From Coriaria nepalensis (Eukaryota > Streptophyta > Magnoliopsida > Cucurbitales > Coriariaceae), in the NCBI GenBank assembly GCA_027186245.1, contig CP114485.1, positions 1,488,001 through 1,552,000 on the forward strand: a DNA stretch of 64,000 nucleotides, given 5' to 3'. Below the pieces are notes generated by a model. That model saw only the letters and a list, made by a program, of their open reading frames with translations. It ran no database searches and was not told the origin of the DNA. The position numbers and the translations under genes were made by a program. Shown piece by piece: positions 24,474-38,345 of the stretch (position 1 is the first letter of the stretch; each line of letters starts with the position of its first letter).

Positions 24474-26552
24474 ATGGGTTGCTCCTCTTCCTTTCCAGGT
24501 AATTTTCCTTTAAATTTGATTTTCCATTGCTCGACACCTTCAAATTCAAGCTGGTTGCGAAAACCTTAATTAGTGTCTAAATTTTCTATGAGGTGGGATA
24601 ATGTGAGTTTTATGGGTTTACTTTCTAATTTGGGGGCTAGGGTTGATATTTTGTGATTTCAGTGCTTGAAGTGATCGTCACTAGCCACGAGATATTCATG
24701 ATTTCAAAGCTTTCGATTTCTTCATGGGAGTGATCATGATTGTTGAACAATTTGTGAATTTGTCGTTGAATTCGATTTGATTGGATGGGAATTTCTAAAT
24801 CTGCAGATAGGACCTCTGGCCGGCTGGGTGGGTCCAATTCTGAGAACGGTGGAGTAAATGACTCTAAAAATCTACGGGTGAAGGTACTTAAAAGTTGAAA
24901 TAGCATTATAACTAATGATATATTTTCTGGCCGAAATGATAGCTACTAATAAGCGTAGTCATTATTACTGAGTCCATGTAACATATCATCTTGTCTCTTT
25001 GCAGCTGGTTCTCTTGGGAGATTCTGGTGTTGGCAAAAGCTGTATTGTTCTTCGGTTTGTCCGTGGTCAGTTTGATCCAACATCCAAGGTATGGAATACT
25101 CTCTCTCCGTCTCTCCTATTGAGCATCCGTACTTCTTCCATATAGCGAGTTTATATTCCTGTCCTGGAAGTATGCAATCCAATATTCCATTTACAGTTCT
25201 TTTGCGATACAGAAATTGAAGTTGTTGGTTTATAACTATTGCAGGTAACAGTTGGTGCGTCATTCCTGTCACAGACCATAGCCTTGCAAGATTCTACAAT
25301 CGTTAAGTTTGAAATCTGGGACACTGCTGGGCAGGAGAGGTCTTATTTGTTAAAATTACTGTTAGATTAGATATTTGCATATTCATATTTGTAGCTTTTA
25401 AGATTCCTATATTTTTTTTGGGTCTCAGTTGAGTGGTATCTTGTTACAGGTATGCTGCTTTAGCACCACTGTACTACCGTGGTGCTGCAGTTGCTGTTGT
25501 CGTCTATGATATAACAAACCCAGATTCGTTCTCCAAAGCACAATATTGGGTTAAGGTATGTACTTGGCCACACTTTTTTATTGGTATGCCTTATAAGTTA
25601 ATTTCTGAAAGGAACTGTCCTTTACTTTTAGAGAAGAGAAAGAGGATGAACTAATAATATCCGTTCTGCTCAACTTTACAGGAGCTACAGAAACATGGGA
25701 GCCCTGATATAGTGGTGGCCTTAGTTGGTAATAAAGCTGATCTTCACGATAAGCGAGAAGTACCTGTTCAGGTGAGGATTTGGTTTTGGGTTTTTGTTTT
25801 ATGCATCTGGTTTTCTAATGCAAGTGAAAAATAGGCATTTATTTTTATCTGATAGTAGACTTTCTTGTTGGTTCTTTGAAGGATGGAATTGAGTATGCAG
25901 AGAAGAATGGGATGTTCTTCATTGAGACATCTGCAAAGACAGCAGACAATATCAATCAGCTTTTCGAGGTATTTCATTATTGATTTTCTAGTGTATTCAT
26001 GTCTTTCCAGTAGCCATTGAATGGTGACTTAGGGAAGGTGTATTTCCCAAAAAATGAGGCGCTAAGAAAGAAGAAGTTCAGTCTACGCTAGGAACGAGTT
26101 CCGGGCTAAGGACGAAGCAAGTGCTTTAACCCCTCTAAAAAAATAAAAACCTTTGCTTTGAATATTTATTGCTAAATCAATGCCTTATAATGGGAGTAGA
26201 TGTATACTCTCTAATATTGGGCATAATGATAGGGGATGGTATTTGCTTATTCTAAGACTTGGAAATGCTGAAAGCCCATTTGGATTTAGTTGGTGGACCA
26301 TAGGTTGAACCTGTTTCATACATCTTTCTCTCTAAAGAGCCTAAACTTTAAAATGTTTGATCACCACAGAAATAGACAAGTACATGAATCTGTTAAACTT
26401 GTATCGGCATCTGAGATTGTGTCATCCTTTAAAATTCCTTTTTGATCCATGCTTCATGATTTAATATTACTATTGATAGTAACAACAATCACCTTACTCG
26501 GCAGGAAATTGCGAAGCGACTCCCAAACTCAACTTCAGCAGCCGCTCCTTGA
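24474..26552 (+). CDS. RABF1: plant-type Rab5 GTPase ARA6 (RABF1)
   Basis: Eight exons give 203 aa: 24474-24498, 24807-24883, 25005-25088, 25245-25339, 25450-25555, 25682-25771, 25882-25968, 26505-26552, all GT-AG. The first exon encodes only [11 protein letters not shown] is the N-myristoylation/palmitoylation signal that marks ARA6, and the C terminus ([11 protein letters not shown]) lacks the prenylated cysteines of ordinary Rabs. GTPase motifs: P-loop GDSGVGKS, effector-loop [26 protein letters not shown] and ETSAK. ARA6 acts on multivesicular endosomes and in endosome-to-plasma-membrane traffic with VAMP727. In Arabidopsis it is next to PUB14 and VPS33, the same order as here. Intact. 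Confidence 0.95.
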
Positions 26553-27690
26553 AATTCGAATAAACTAATGAGCTGAAGTTTACCGCTACTCAGAAGGAAC
26601 GGCAATATATCCCAATCTCGCCACAACACATGGACAATTTGTGTAAGTTGTTTTAGACGCAACTACTATATCCTTCTGTAGTTTTTTTTTATTTGTGTGT
26701 CTGTCTTTCCTTCTCTCTTAATACATGGAGATGTAATTTCACAAGTGAAGATTAAGTGGATATATACAATGTGTGACGTGGAACAGAAGATTAGTGTCAA
26801 TAATGCAGTCAATATTGCGATTGCGATTGTGATTGTGATTCTTACTAATCAAATTACAAGTCTCAATCAAATTACCAAAAAAAAGAAAAGGTTTAAGGGA
26901 TTAGTTAGCTTTGGGAAGAATGTCCCTTTTCAAGTTTTAACCAACTTCAGACCTTTCGGTTAGTAAAAGGTGGACCAAATCAAATCTTTCCCCACCTAAT
27001 TCCTATTAGTCTAAATCCCTCCAATTTCTACACCCCATTCCGACCTTAATTAGCTGTCCACCAAATTAATGGCGTAATGGCGTATGTATAAGACGAGTAA
27101 GATTGAACGGTACAGATGGAAAGGATATTAGTGGGACCCGTTTGTACGCGGGTTGGCCATTGGCTGGTTTTTTTCCACATCAGCGCAGGAAGGATTCTGT
27201 TGTTTTTTCTATATGGCTCCGGCGCGTAATTTCTCGCCAAATAGTCAGCTTCGTTAGGCGGTTGACTAGATCTCAAGTCGATATGTCGGTTTACTTCTGG
27301 GTTGCAGATGATTAGCACTTTTGATTACTACTAACTACTGATTAAAAAATGCATAAACTTACCATCTTCTTGATTCCTCACCTACTCATAATTTTGGCTT
27401 CTTTCTCTCTCTAGAATGCTGACTTATGACCCGTTCTTTAATTTAAGGTCAATCTTCCTCGTTCCGACATCATCAACTTCAAGCTTTGGCTTTCGTCCTC
27501 TGCAATATATATTCAAATAATTGATGGCGTTCTACACCTTCCAGTTTCTCTTTCCCCAATCCTAATATTTCATCATCACACACGTAATAGTAATATTCGA
27601 TTCTCAATCCTCTCATCATCTGAGTCTCCTTCAAGAAATCTTCAAATCCTGAAATTGATTCTCTGCGCTTTCCTTCTTCTCCCAACCACA
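26553..27690. other. spacer between ARA6 and the U-box gene
   Basis: Includes the ARA6 3' UTR, a short GATTGC/GATTGT run near 26818-26840 and the promoter and leader of the U-box gene. A GTGGGACCC (TCP-type) site occurs near 27132. Open frames here are shadows or chance. Confidence 0.45.
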
Positions 27691-29844
27691 ATGGGTCCTG
27701 CAGAGAACGATTCGAAACATGGGGTAGCGAGTCAACTCGTCGAGTCAATGAAGGAGATCTCCGCCTTTCCCGACTGCAATTCCGTCTGCAAGAAGATGTA
27801 TTCAAACCTGATTCGGCGTGTGAAGCTCTTGAACCCTCTGTTTGAGGAATTGAGAGATGGCGATCAAAACCTTGGAGAAGAAGTAATCCAGGGTTTGGAA
27901 TTGCTTGCAGTTTCTTTGGATTCTGCCAAAGAACTTCTCAGCTCGGTCAACCAATCCAGCAAGCTTTATCAGGTACTGTTCGATTTGGAAAACCGCTGTT
28001 TGGTCTCTGAGAAAAAAAAAAAAAAGGAACAATTTTCTTTTCTTACTTTATATTTTGATGTTCCCTCTCTTGCTCTAGGCTCTGCGATTAGAGAAGATTA
28101 CAGTTGAGTTTCAGTGCATTACAGAGCAAATCGAAATGGCATTGAGCAAGATTCCCTTTGACAAGCTTAATATTTCATTTGAGGTTCTAGAACAGGTACT
28201 AAAATTCACAACTTTCCGAGTTGATGTAATTCTCTGTAGCTTTTTTATGGATTTCAAATTCTTAATTAGATTTGTATACGAATTCTTTCAGTCTGCGCTT
28301 GTACATGCCCAATTCAAACGGGCAAAAGGAAACATTGACCCACCCGACGAACAATTAGAGAAGGACTTAGCCATAGCACAGGGTGAAAAAGAACCCGACC
28401 CCGCTACATTAATCCGGCTTGCAGAGAAGCTTCAACTCAGGACCATCAATGACATAAAGAATGAGTCACTTGCTTTCCATGATTGGGTTATCTCAAGCGG
28501 TGGAGATCCAGGCCAATATGACAAGATGACTTTCATTCTAAAGAAGCTTAACGACTATGCACTTACCCAGAACTTACAAACCGTCCCCTCTGATACTGAA
28601 AAGGGCATAATTAAGCACAAATCTCCTGTTATCCCGGACGATTTTAGGTGCCCCATTTCTCTTGAATTAATGAAAGATCCAGTGATCGTTTCCACTGGGC
28701 AGGTACAAGCTATAAGCCTACAACCTGGCAAATTTTTGTAGTGTCATAGTCTTGGTTTTTACTTTTTTACCTTTTTTTGTTGTTGTAGACTTATGAGCGA
28801 TCTTGCATCCAAAAATGGCTTGATGCGGGCCACAAGACCTGTCCTAAAACACAGCAAACTCTCTTACATACAGCTTTAACACCTAACTATGTCTTGAAGA
28901 GTCTTATTGCTCTATGGTGTGAGAGCAATGGTGTAGAGCTACCCAAAAAGCATGGCCGGAACAAGAAATTCTCTGAATGTGATCGATCTGCTATCAATGC
29001 GTTACTAGAAAAACTAGCAAACGGGTCTTTAGAACAGCAAAGAGCAGCTGCTGGTGAGCTCCGTTTGCTAGCGAAAAGGAACAGCGATAATCGAGTCTGT
29101 ATAGCAGAAGCCGGGGCAATTCCACTCCTTGTAGAATTACTATCTTCCCAAGATCCAAGAACCCAAGAACATGCAGTAACAGCTCTTCTAAATCTTTCTA
29201 TAAATGACACGAACAAAGGAACTATTGTTAATGCAGGTGCTATACCTGATATAGTAGACGTGCTGAAAAATGGAAGCATGGAGGCAAGAGAAAATGCGGC
29301 TGCTACCCTTTTCAGTTTATCAGTTGTAGATGAGAATAAGGTGGCGATTGGAGCAGCTGGGGCAATTCCGGCTCTGATAAGATTGTTTTGTGAGGGCACT
29401 CCTAGAGGGAAGAAAGATGCCGCCACAGCTATTTTCAATCTTTCAATTTATCAGGGGAACAAGGCAAGGGCCATAAAGGCTGGGATTGTGAGCCCGCTTA
29501 TGGGGTTTTTGAAAGATGTGGGAGGTGGGATGGTAGATGAGGCATTGGCGATTTTAGCGATTCTTTCAAGCCATCAAGAAGGGAAGATGGCGATTGCTCA
29601 GGCTGAGCCAATACCGGTTCTGGTGGAGTTTATTAAGACAGGTTCTCCAAGGAACCGGGAAAATGCGGCAGCTGTGTTGTGGTCAATATGTACTGGGGAT
29701 TTGGAGCAGTTGAAATTAGCGAGGGAGCATGGGGCAGAAGCTGCATTGAAGCATCTTACGGAGAATGGGACAGATAGAGCAAAGAGAAAAGCCGGCAGCC
29801 TTTTAGAGATTCTTCAACGCACTGAAGCACCTGTTAATGTATGA
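27691..29844 (+). CDS. PUB14: U-box E3 ubiquitin ligase with ARM repeats (PUB14-like)
   Basis: Four exons give 621 aa: 27691-27972, 28079-28195, 28292-28702, 28789-29844. Order: the UND region (about 1-240), U-box (about 248-320; [20 protein letters not shown], then [19 protein letters not shown] with the intron inside the U-box), then ARM repeats (about 340-610) with repeated [20 protein letters not shown] and [10 protein letters not shown] units. U-box proteins bind E2 enzymes without zinc and transfer ubiquitin; PUB13/PUB14-class members act in immunity and cell-death control. PUB14 is preferred over PUB13 by length and its position beside ARA6 and VPS33, as in Arabidopsis. No lesion seen. 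Confidence 0.92.
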
Positions 29845-30312
29845 AATAATGAAACTGTATTGTTCTTATTTTTTGGTGGAGTTTATTTAGGTCTTTTCAT
29901 TGTGTAAACGATAGCGTGCCTGTGTATAAAGGTATACATAAGTTAAATTGAACTTACAGAAGATTGTGCAGTAAAATTGTATCCCTTGATTAGATACTTA
30001 GGAGTTGTTTGCGAACGAAGAGGTTTGTGAATGATTGCCATGATGGGTATGCTGTTGTGAAATGTAGTTAATGAAAAGTTTCTATACTAAAAGTGAAGTA
30101 GGATTCAGTTTCAACATCATGTTGATGAATTACATCAAAGTTTAGAAAACTAGAGTTTACTAATCGCCCCAAAATGCTCACATGAAATAATGTTAGATGG
30201 CAGTTTACAATACATATATGGTCTAATATAACATACCCAACCGGGCCCTCACAACAAGCCTAAATTTTCTACTCTCGTAAACCAGAAAAGAACGTAAGAA
30301 AAAACTTGCGAG
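29845..30312. other. convergent 3' ends of PUB14-like gene and VPS33
   Basis: About 470 bases between two stop codons on opposite strands, so both 3' UTRs lie here. No gene. Confidence 0.6.
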
Positions 30313-33300
30313 TCAACCCAACTTCTCCATGAATGTTTCAGTCAAGGTATGGCCACTGACAATTTTTGTGGTCCCGACGATCAAATCGTATGCCATTCCC
30401 TCCTAAGAGAAACAGATTACAAAGAGAAACAGTGACATGAAAGAAGATCAGGTGAATTGGAGGAAGCATAGTAAGACGTTTTGTTTTACAGGGAGGGACG
30501 AATACCTGAGCAGTGAGAAACCGAAGAGCAGAAATCTCGGCACATGTTATTCCCCCAATAAAGACAACCAATACTAGAGTCCGCCTTCCATCCAATACTC
30601 TGAAAAAAGTTAAACAGGACAAAACAATCACATCATTAAATTATATTTTATTCTGTCTATTAGTGCAACGCAAGAACATCCACTCTTTGAAAGTGGATGC
30701 AAGGCTTCTTTAAGCGAATTTCTGGAGACATACTTGTCAATATTAGCTGAAGCTCCGTGCAAAGAATCTTGTGATGGACTGCTAAAGAACCCACTCTGCG
30801 ATGCGGCAAAAGCCAAAATAACTTGACATGTGCATGCAGAATGGAGAGAAAGAAATAGAGAGGAATGAAGACATAATGTACTGACTCTCTTTATTTCCGA
30901 ATGTGGTCCTGGCAAGAGCTTTAAAATATCTTCAATGGGACGCCTGAATGGATGAACACGACATATTAAACAAAAAATCTATTACGTACACATTTATATT
31001 CCAAAACTATTTCACAGACAAGATTTGACCTCACCATCCTGATCTAACAGCTTGCTGGACTAGGCGAATACTAAGTGGTGCATAACCAGAAAAGGCATAA
31101 GCAATGTCATTGCGGCTGTCAATATAACAATCCGAAAAGTTAGCATGACAGAAGAGATGAAATAGAAAAAAGAAAGAGTAAGTATCCAATATGATCCTTA
31201 GTATCTACAATATTTTTTTATTAATATTGTTTCACCAGGTAAGGGAAACTTATTGCAAACGACTTGGGGAAGACAAACTTATAAGACGTGACAAGGAAGA
31301 ACAATACTTGGCTGTGTCTGTGTCTTCAACTACAAGTTGCAGACCACATTTGATACTCAACCAATTGCCTTTTGATTCCTGCAAGATACAGACGACATTG
31401 AATGTTGTTTGTTGAGACTTCAAAAGTGAAATAACATATCCTAAAAGTGGAAGACAATGATCAACCTGTTTTTTAAACAGTCCAGCTTTCTCCAAATTAT
31501 TAAACGTACCCATGTGCTCAAACCCATAGCTATGCAGTAGTTCTCTCCTTCAATACATATAAAGATATAGAACATCAAACTGATCTTAAGTTGAAATTAA
31601 ATAAATGCTCTAAAGAGAAAAATTGATTTCTTACCTCAAGTAGTCAAAATGCCTTTTTGGAAAACCAGAATTTGTGATAGAAAACAAAATGAGAAGGCGA
31701 AGAACATTTTCAAGAGGCTCCTGCTTATGGATCAGCTCTTCTATGTACTCGAAGCATCTACAAGCATATAAAATAAATTACTTTGATAAGAAATCATATC
31801 TAGATGAGTTTACAATGGATCAGACAGGAAAACTTCCTACATGTCATAGCTTTGAGCCTCGATAATTGTGTGCTCCATGTCAAGTTGCCCAAGAAAGGAC
31901 GGCTTTGAAGTGAATGTTGACAGATGCTGAGCCAGATTTATGTGTCTCTACAAAGAAATATTTTACAGCAACTGAATATCTTTATATTGCACAAAAAAAT
32001 AGGAAACTTAAAGTCTCAGAATAAGGTGTTAAATTAACAAAGGAAACAGTACTTACTGTCATTTCTGGCAATGAGTTCAACTTTTTCACGAAGTCTTTTA
32101 ACTCAGAAACACTCTGATTCTGCAAGCAGAGCATATTACCAAGTGAGAAGTTGCATTCTTTAAGAACAGGAATAAAAAAAACTATGGAAAAAGAGCATAT
32201 GCCATAAGTTTGAGCAATTAAGAAAAGACACGAGTTCCAAGGCAATCAATTGCTCACAGTGCTGGTCATATCTGTGTAGTCCTGTTTCATGGATGTTGCT
32301 TTTTGACGTAGAATCTGCAATCATACTGCAGATTGCAATTAAGAAATGGAACCTCATGGCAGTGGTTGTAATTTTAGAGACAACTAGCAATAAGATAATA
32401 TGAGGGAAAAGGGGAGTGTGCTAACATTAGAAACAATAAAACAATAGAAGAGAATAACGATAGATCAACCTGGACGACAACTTCAAAGTTGAGATCCCGT
32501 ATCTCCTTAAATAGCTTGTCACTGAAATTCAGACCATGCACAGAAAATTAAAATGACAATAACATAAAGGAAAATCTGAATTTCATACAGGTAGCAAATT
32601 GCTTGAAGTGCAGACAGTAGCTACCTCGAATTAAGTGGAACTTTAGTCTTCTTTCCCTCTTGTTGGAGACCCATGATAGATGCATCAAGCTCCACAGCTC
32701 CATTACTGATGTGCAAAAACTGAATAGAACCAATTAGAGCTAGCTTATAAAGAAATCCACCTATGAATTTCAAGATCACTCTGAAGGGGCAATAAGGTTA
32801 CAATGAGCTACTAATTACACTGATTCAAATATTACGTAAGAAAAACATACTTGATTGTCGGAAAGATCATGTTCAATTTGTTAATATTAGCTCACCTCAT
32901 CAAGCAGTCCCTCATATGTTAATTGGGAACACATGGGAGTAATCATGTCCACCTGCAGTGAGTAAAATAGCAAGTTCTGAATCACCAAGCTGAAAATTTA
33001 TGGGAGACTATAACTAGTAAATTTGAGGAGTTCTTGCATGATCTAGCAATCATGTTGGGTGCTCTAGAGCCACTGAGAACTCAACACCTCAGCTATTGGT
33101 GTCACATAAACAGCAGTTAAACATGCACAATTACCTCTCTATCTAAAAGGATGAGTGTATTTATCTCAGGCATAACCATCTGAAACACAAGGAAAAATAT
33201 CAGTAAGTGGCAACAAAATATACAAAACTAAAATGGAACCTTTAACACTTGATTAAATAATAAGTAATTTAACGCAAAGCAGATTACATCAGGAGAGTTG

Positions 33301-34797
33301 ACGGGTTCCTCTGTTTGCATGTGGTTTAGGATGTCAGAAACCTGCACAGAGGCTTTGCCTTTGGCTCTCACATTTGGTATCACTCCAAAAGAAAACTACA
33401 GTACACGGAAATATATTCAACCTTCAGATTAACATGAGGGATATCAATAAATGGCATTGAGGCTTTAAAAGGTAAAGTACAAACATTTTGAAAGGCTGGT
33501 ATTGCATGTTCTATGGTTTCATCCAAACATAAAAAAATGAAATAATTACAATATAAGACCAAACAACCTCAAGCTTGTGAATGGCTTTTGCGATATGCCA
33601 AAGAGAACTTGTATCACCATCAACTTGGAATTCCTATAGACAGGAAAAGAGAAAGATGAAATATAAGATACATTTTAAACACACAGGTTAAAAGAAACGG
33701 GATAAAAATAGGAACTTCTGCCATACTTTGTAAGCCAAATCAAGTTCAAATGATAGAATATCCTCATCCAGCGGAACTATGTATAAGGGGTACTCTCCAA
33801 CTGTAACCAAGTGATGAACTTTTGCCTCCTCCAGAATCTGCATGAACCAAAATCACCTTACATGAAACCTGTTTTATGTTGAGCCTAGTTGTAGTAATAG
33901 CTTAGATCGTGAATTTGTATCTATATTGACCAATATTACCTTTTCACAGGCAACAGCATGGCGAGGTACAAAATACACATAGTAATCTCTTTGAAGCCCT
34001 TTTGATATATCATTTTGAATATGTGAACAAATGGATTTCATCAAATTAATCTGACAGGAGACGAGGTAAACCACTTTGGTGCAGTCAGTTTGAAATGGTT
34101 CCGGTGAGAGATGCTGTAATTCAACTCCATGTTCCTGTTTAACATTAGAAGAAAATCCACCCGCATTAGCATCTACGAAGAAAGCAATTAATTTCCCTTT
34201 ATAACCACCGATTTTTTCATGTACCTTAAGCAGCGAAGTCTGGATAATTAACGAAAGTGAGCCTCCAAGCTTGGGATCAATAACCAAACATTTTTTCCCT
34301 CGAATCTTCCAATTTCCAAAAAAGTTTAAATTCGAACAAGGATAAAAACAACCCAAGATCAGTTCCACAAAAAATCATGCTTCGAAGTGTTAATTCAGCT
34401 GATAACTATGTATACTAATAGTAACTTCAAAAGAATCTTTGAAATATCAGTATTTTCAATCTTTGAAATAATGGAAATGAATCTCACTAAACTGATATGA
34501 TTCAGCTCAGTGACTGGAGTGAAGCAAAAAGGTCCTCCTTCACATTATTCCGGGGGGGAAAAAAAAAACACTCAAAACTCAAATTTCATAATGGAAAAAT
34601 AAATAAATGAAGGAACTCACATTCTTGAGGATTGTTACGAGTTCCTTCTGAGATTGTTCCCTGCAATTCATCACACCCAAAAACAATCAATGAACATAAA
34701 ATAGAGAAACAAAATCAATAAAACGTTGAAATCTGAATATAAACCTGAGAGATGTGAGATTGAGAGGAGAATTGTCCAAATTAGGAATCTGAGCCAT
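30313..34797 (-). CDS. VPS33: VPS33, Sec1/Munc18-family vacuolar sorting protein
   Basis: Twenty-two minus-strand exons give 596 aa (about 592 in Arabidopsis): 34797-34745, 34660-34621, 34305-34225, 34134-33940, 33837-33727, 33633-33568, 33395-33288, 33179-33135, 32952-32896, 32719-32625, 32521-32470, 32314-32258, 32119-32057, 31947-31841, 31757-31635, 31547-31466, 31378-31308, 31115-31035, 30943-30886, 30795-30734, 30599-30506, 30402-30313. All introns are GT-AG. Key blocks: ATG in MAQIPNLDNSPLNLTSLR, GKKCLVIDPKLGGSLSLIIQ, ELQHLSPEPFQTDC, INTLILLDREVDMITPMCSQ (SM-family signature), SYGFEHMGTFNNLEKAGLF, GYAPLSIRLVQQAVRSGW, VLVVFIGGITCAEISALRF. It is the SNARE-binding subunit of HOPS/CORVET tethers on vacuole and endosome. 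Intact. Confidence 0.95.
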
Positions 34798-35576
34798 CAA
34801 AGCATGAACTTTTAATTTTCAATCCGGATTCCAAGTAGTTATCCTTCCTTAATTCTCTCAGTTTCGCTGTACATAATTCTGCACATAATACAGAATTTCT
34901 GCTTCCCCTCGCTGGAAGAAGACGACAACGTAGAAGGTGGTGGGAGCCGGGGATCCGCTTCGAATGAACCTGAGTTCTTACCCATTTCTACATATTTTGG
35001 GCTAACATTAAACAAATCAATATGGGCCTGATTAAATTAGTTGATTCAGGCCCGATAAATTTTTTAGCGGTAAAATTCTCAAGTTGTATCACGTTACCGC
35101 GTTATTCATGATGGCGGGAATCATGTGAAACGATCCAACTGTCGCTTAACCCGCCCGCTGCATTAACTTCAATTTAACGTGTATATTTTTGGTTATATAT
35201 ATATTAATTAATTATTAATTATTAATTATTAATTAATAATCCAGATTAAGAAAAATATTTATTAAAAAAACACGTTTTTATTAATCTTAATTTGGTAATT
35301 ATTAAGATCCGAGTCAAATGACTCGGTCATTAGTCATTACAATACGGATCCTTCATCCACGACATGGACAAAGATCTCTGCAATTAATCTACGGCCAGTA
35401 AATTTTCAGATAATTACCCAAAAAATAGGAAATATAATAAAATAAAAAAGTGAAAAATTCTTGGAAATGTCCGTGAACGATTCCCAACGCAACCGTCCCA
35501 TAACCGAATCAGAGGGTCCCTACTCCATAATCACCCGCCTACCAACAAGCATTAGACCCCACTATTTTTTTCTCTC
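34798..35576. promoter_or_regulatory. shared head-to-head promoter of VPS33 and SDP6
   Basis: The two start codons face away from each other with about 780 bases between. The middle holds an ATTAATTATT array (about 35205-35240) that can fold on itself. Whether the two genes are co-regulated cannot be seen from sequence. Confidence 0.5.
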
Positions 35577-38345
35577 ATGGCCAGCCTGAGGAGAGCCAAA
35601 TCTATAGGCGGCGCAACCGCTGCAGTCGCCACCGCACTCGGTGGGGCTTATCTCTTTCAACCTTCGTTATCCTCCTGCGACCGTGGCAACATTGGAACGG
35701 CCTTAGACAGCTACCGCCAGAGGATCAACGGCTCCAAAGCCATCGTTCCGTCCAGAACGGTTCAGGAGTCTGCTTTGATCAGCGCCACTGCTGCCAATCC
35801 TCTTGACATTTTAGTTATCGGAGGCGGTGCCACCGGTTCCGGTGTTGCTCTTGATTCTGTCACGCGTGGGCTCCGCGTTGGCCTCGTCGAGCGTGAGGAT
35901 TTCTCTTCTGGAACTTCCTCTCGCTCCACCAAGCTCATCCATGGCGGTGCGTTTTTAATATTTTGATTCGTTGATTCTGTATTCGTTTGGATTCCGTCTA
36001 AGTTTTAATCTTTCATTATGAGAATGCTCATTGAAAATTTTCCTGTCCAAATACATTTTGGAATTTTTTTTTGCAAAATATGCATTTCCTTTTTTATTTA
36101 TTTAATCTTCATTGTCAACCTTTAAGCGTGTTTCACTAAATTATCTTTGTGATTTTATTTCCCTAGCAACTTAACAGCGTTATTGTTTCAGGGGTGAGAT
36201 ATCTGGAGAAGGCGGTGTTTAATCTGGATTACGGGCAGCTTAAGTTGGTTTTTCATGCACTTGAGGAACGCAAACAGATGATTGATAACGCACCACATCT
36301 GTGTCATGCATTGCCATGTATGACACCTTGTGCTAACTGGTTTGAGGTTGTTTACTACTGGATGGGCTTGAAAATGTACGATTTGGTGGCTGGGCGGCGT
36401 ATTTTACATTTATCCAGGTACTATTCTGCAACAGAGTCTGCAGAGCTCTTCCCTACCCTTGCAACCAAGGGCAAAGGTCACAACTTGAAGGGAACTGTGG
36501 TTTATTATGATGGTCAGATGAATGACTCTCGTCTCAATGTTGGCTTGGCTTGCTCTGCTGCATTGGCTGGTGCAGCTGTGCTTAACCATGCCGAAGTTGT
36601 TTCCTTTTTGAAGGATGAAGCAGATGGTCGGATAATCGGTGCAAGGATTCGTGATAATTTATCTGGTAAATTGAGTAACTTCTGTCAAAACTTAAATATT
36701 TTGGCCTTAATTTGATTAATAACAAGGATTAGACGTCCCCCCGCCCCACCCACAGAGTAAGAACAATTTTGCTAGTGAAAAAAGTTTCATGTTCTTGTGT
36801 CATTATGTTTAATACATGTCTGATTCCTTTGGCATGTGAAACTAGGCAAGGAGTTTGAAACATATGCGAGAGTTATTGTGAATGCGGCTGGGCCATTTTG
36901 TGACTCTGTAAGATGGATGGCTGACAAGAATGCAAAACCTATCATCTGTCCCAGCAGCGGTGTACATGTTGTTCTCCCTGATTATTATTCCCCTGAGGGA
37001 ATGGGTCTAATCGTTCCTAAGACAAAGGATGGACGTGTTGTTTTTATGCTGCCATGGTTGGGACGGACAGTTGCTGGCACCACTGATTCCAACACTTCCA
37101 TTACATTACTCCCTGAACCACATGAGGATGAAGTCCAATTTATACTGGATGCCATCTCTGATTACCTTAATGTGAAGGTATAGGACTTTTCCCAACGTAT
37201 CTTTCCCCTTTCTTCTTGATATATATGTGATTTCTTCTCATTAGACAGCTTATGTTGTCATCTATTTTGTTAATATCCTAGCTCTTTCATAACCTCTTCG
37301 AAGTTGGGAAGTAAATCACCTGACCTTAATCTTCTTATCAGATTGTCCCAAAGACTCTTTGTTTCAACTTGTCCGTCACTGTGCCTTTGTGGGCTAAACT
37401 TAATTCTGGATAATTAGGTACGACGGGCTGACGTTCTCTCTGCTTGGAGTGGTATTCGCCCATTGGCTACGGATCCATCGGCAAAAAATACTGAAAGCAT
37501 CTCCAGAGATCATGTTGTGTGTGAAGAATACCCCGGTTTGGTCACAATTACAGGTGGAAAGTGGACTACTTACCGTGGGTAATGTTTCTTGGTCTTGTTG
37601 AATTATCCTGTTCAATCAGCCTCTTCCTGTCCTTTCGTCCTACACTTTCTTTCTTTTTGCACATGATTGTAGTCCTAACATTATCCATATGCAGCATGGC
37701 AGAAGATGCAGTTAATGCAGCTATAAAGTCTGGTAAGCTAAGCCCCAGCAATAATTGTATGACACCAAATCTGCGCATTATGGGTGGAGATGGTTGGGAG
37801 CCGGCATTTTTCACAGTCCTTGCTCAGCAGTATGTCCGAATGAAGAAGACATATGGTGGTAAAGTTGTCCCTGGAATAATGGACACTCAAGTAGCAAAGC
37901 ATTTGTCTCATGCATATGGTTCTTTGGCCGAGCGGGTGGCCACCATAGCTCAGGTAATGTTACTTTTTACTTTTAACTAAAAGCATCTTACTTTCAATTT
38001 GTGCAAGAATTAAGCATAGCTAACATCATTTTCATTTTGGATGTTCAGAATGAGAATTTAGGGAAAAGGTTAGCCCATGGTTACCCCTACCTAGAGGCAG
38101 AGGTCGCCTATTGTGCCCGAAATGAGTACTGTGAATCTGCTGTTGATTTCATAGCTAGGAGATCAAGGCTAGCTTTCCTCGACACTGATGCTGCGGGCCG
38201 GGCTTTGCCACGCATAATCGAGATATTGGCATTTGAACACAAGTGGGACAAGTCAAGGGAAAAGCATGAATTGCAGATGGCCAAGAAATTTCTGGAAACT
38301 TTCAAGTCATCAAAAAATGCCCAGTTCCATGATGGAAAGCACTAA
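35577..38345 (+). CDS. SDP6: FAD-dependent glycerol-3-phosphate dehydrogenase, mitochondrial (SDP6)
   Basis: Six exons give 630 aa: 35577-35946, 36192-36665, 36846-37177, 37418-37578, 37695-37953, 38049-38345. The N terminus is a basic targeting segment followed by a hydrophobic stretch ([13 protein letters not shown]). The FAD-binding Rossmann motif is [19 protein letters not shown] (about residue 80), followed by [19 protein letters not shown]. Further conserved blocks are [44 protein letters not shown] and the C-terminal [18 protein letters not shown]. The enzyme oxidises glycerol-3-phosphate to dihydroxyacetone phosphate on the outer face of the inner mitochondrial membrane and passes electrons to ubiquinone; in Arabidopsis it is needed for oil use during germination. 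Intact. Confidence 0.95.

Noticed and set aside
24232..24513. 93-codon plus-strand frame before ARA6
   Set aside because: Overlaps the ARA6 leader and first exon in another frame; simple Thr-Pro repeats only.
26003..26135. GC-richer patch in the last ARA6 intron, considered as a SINE or tRNA relic
   Set aside because: No A-box/B-box pair and no A-tail could be found.
27046..27318. Open frames on both strands between ARA6 and the U-box gene
   Set aside because: No family resemblance; probably promoter sequence.
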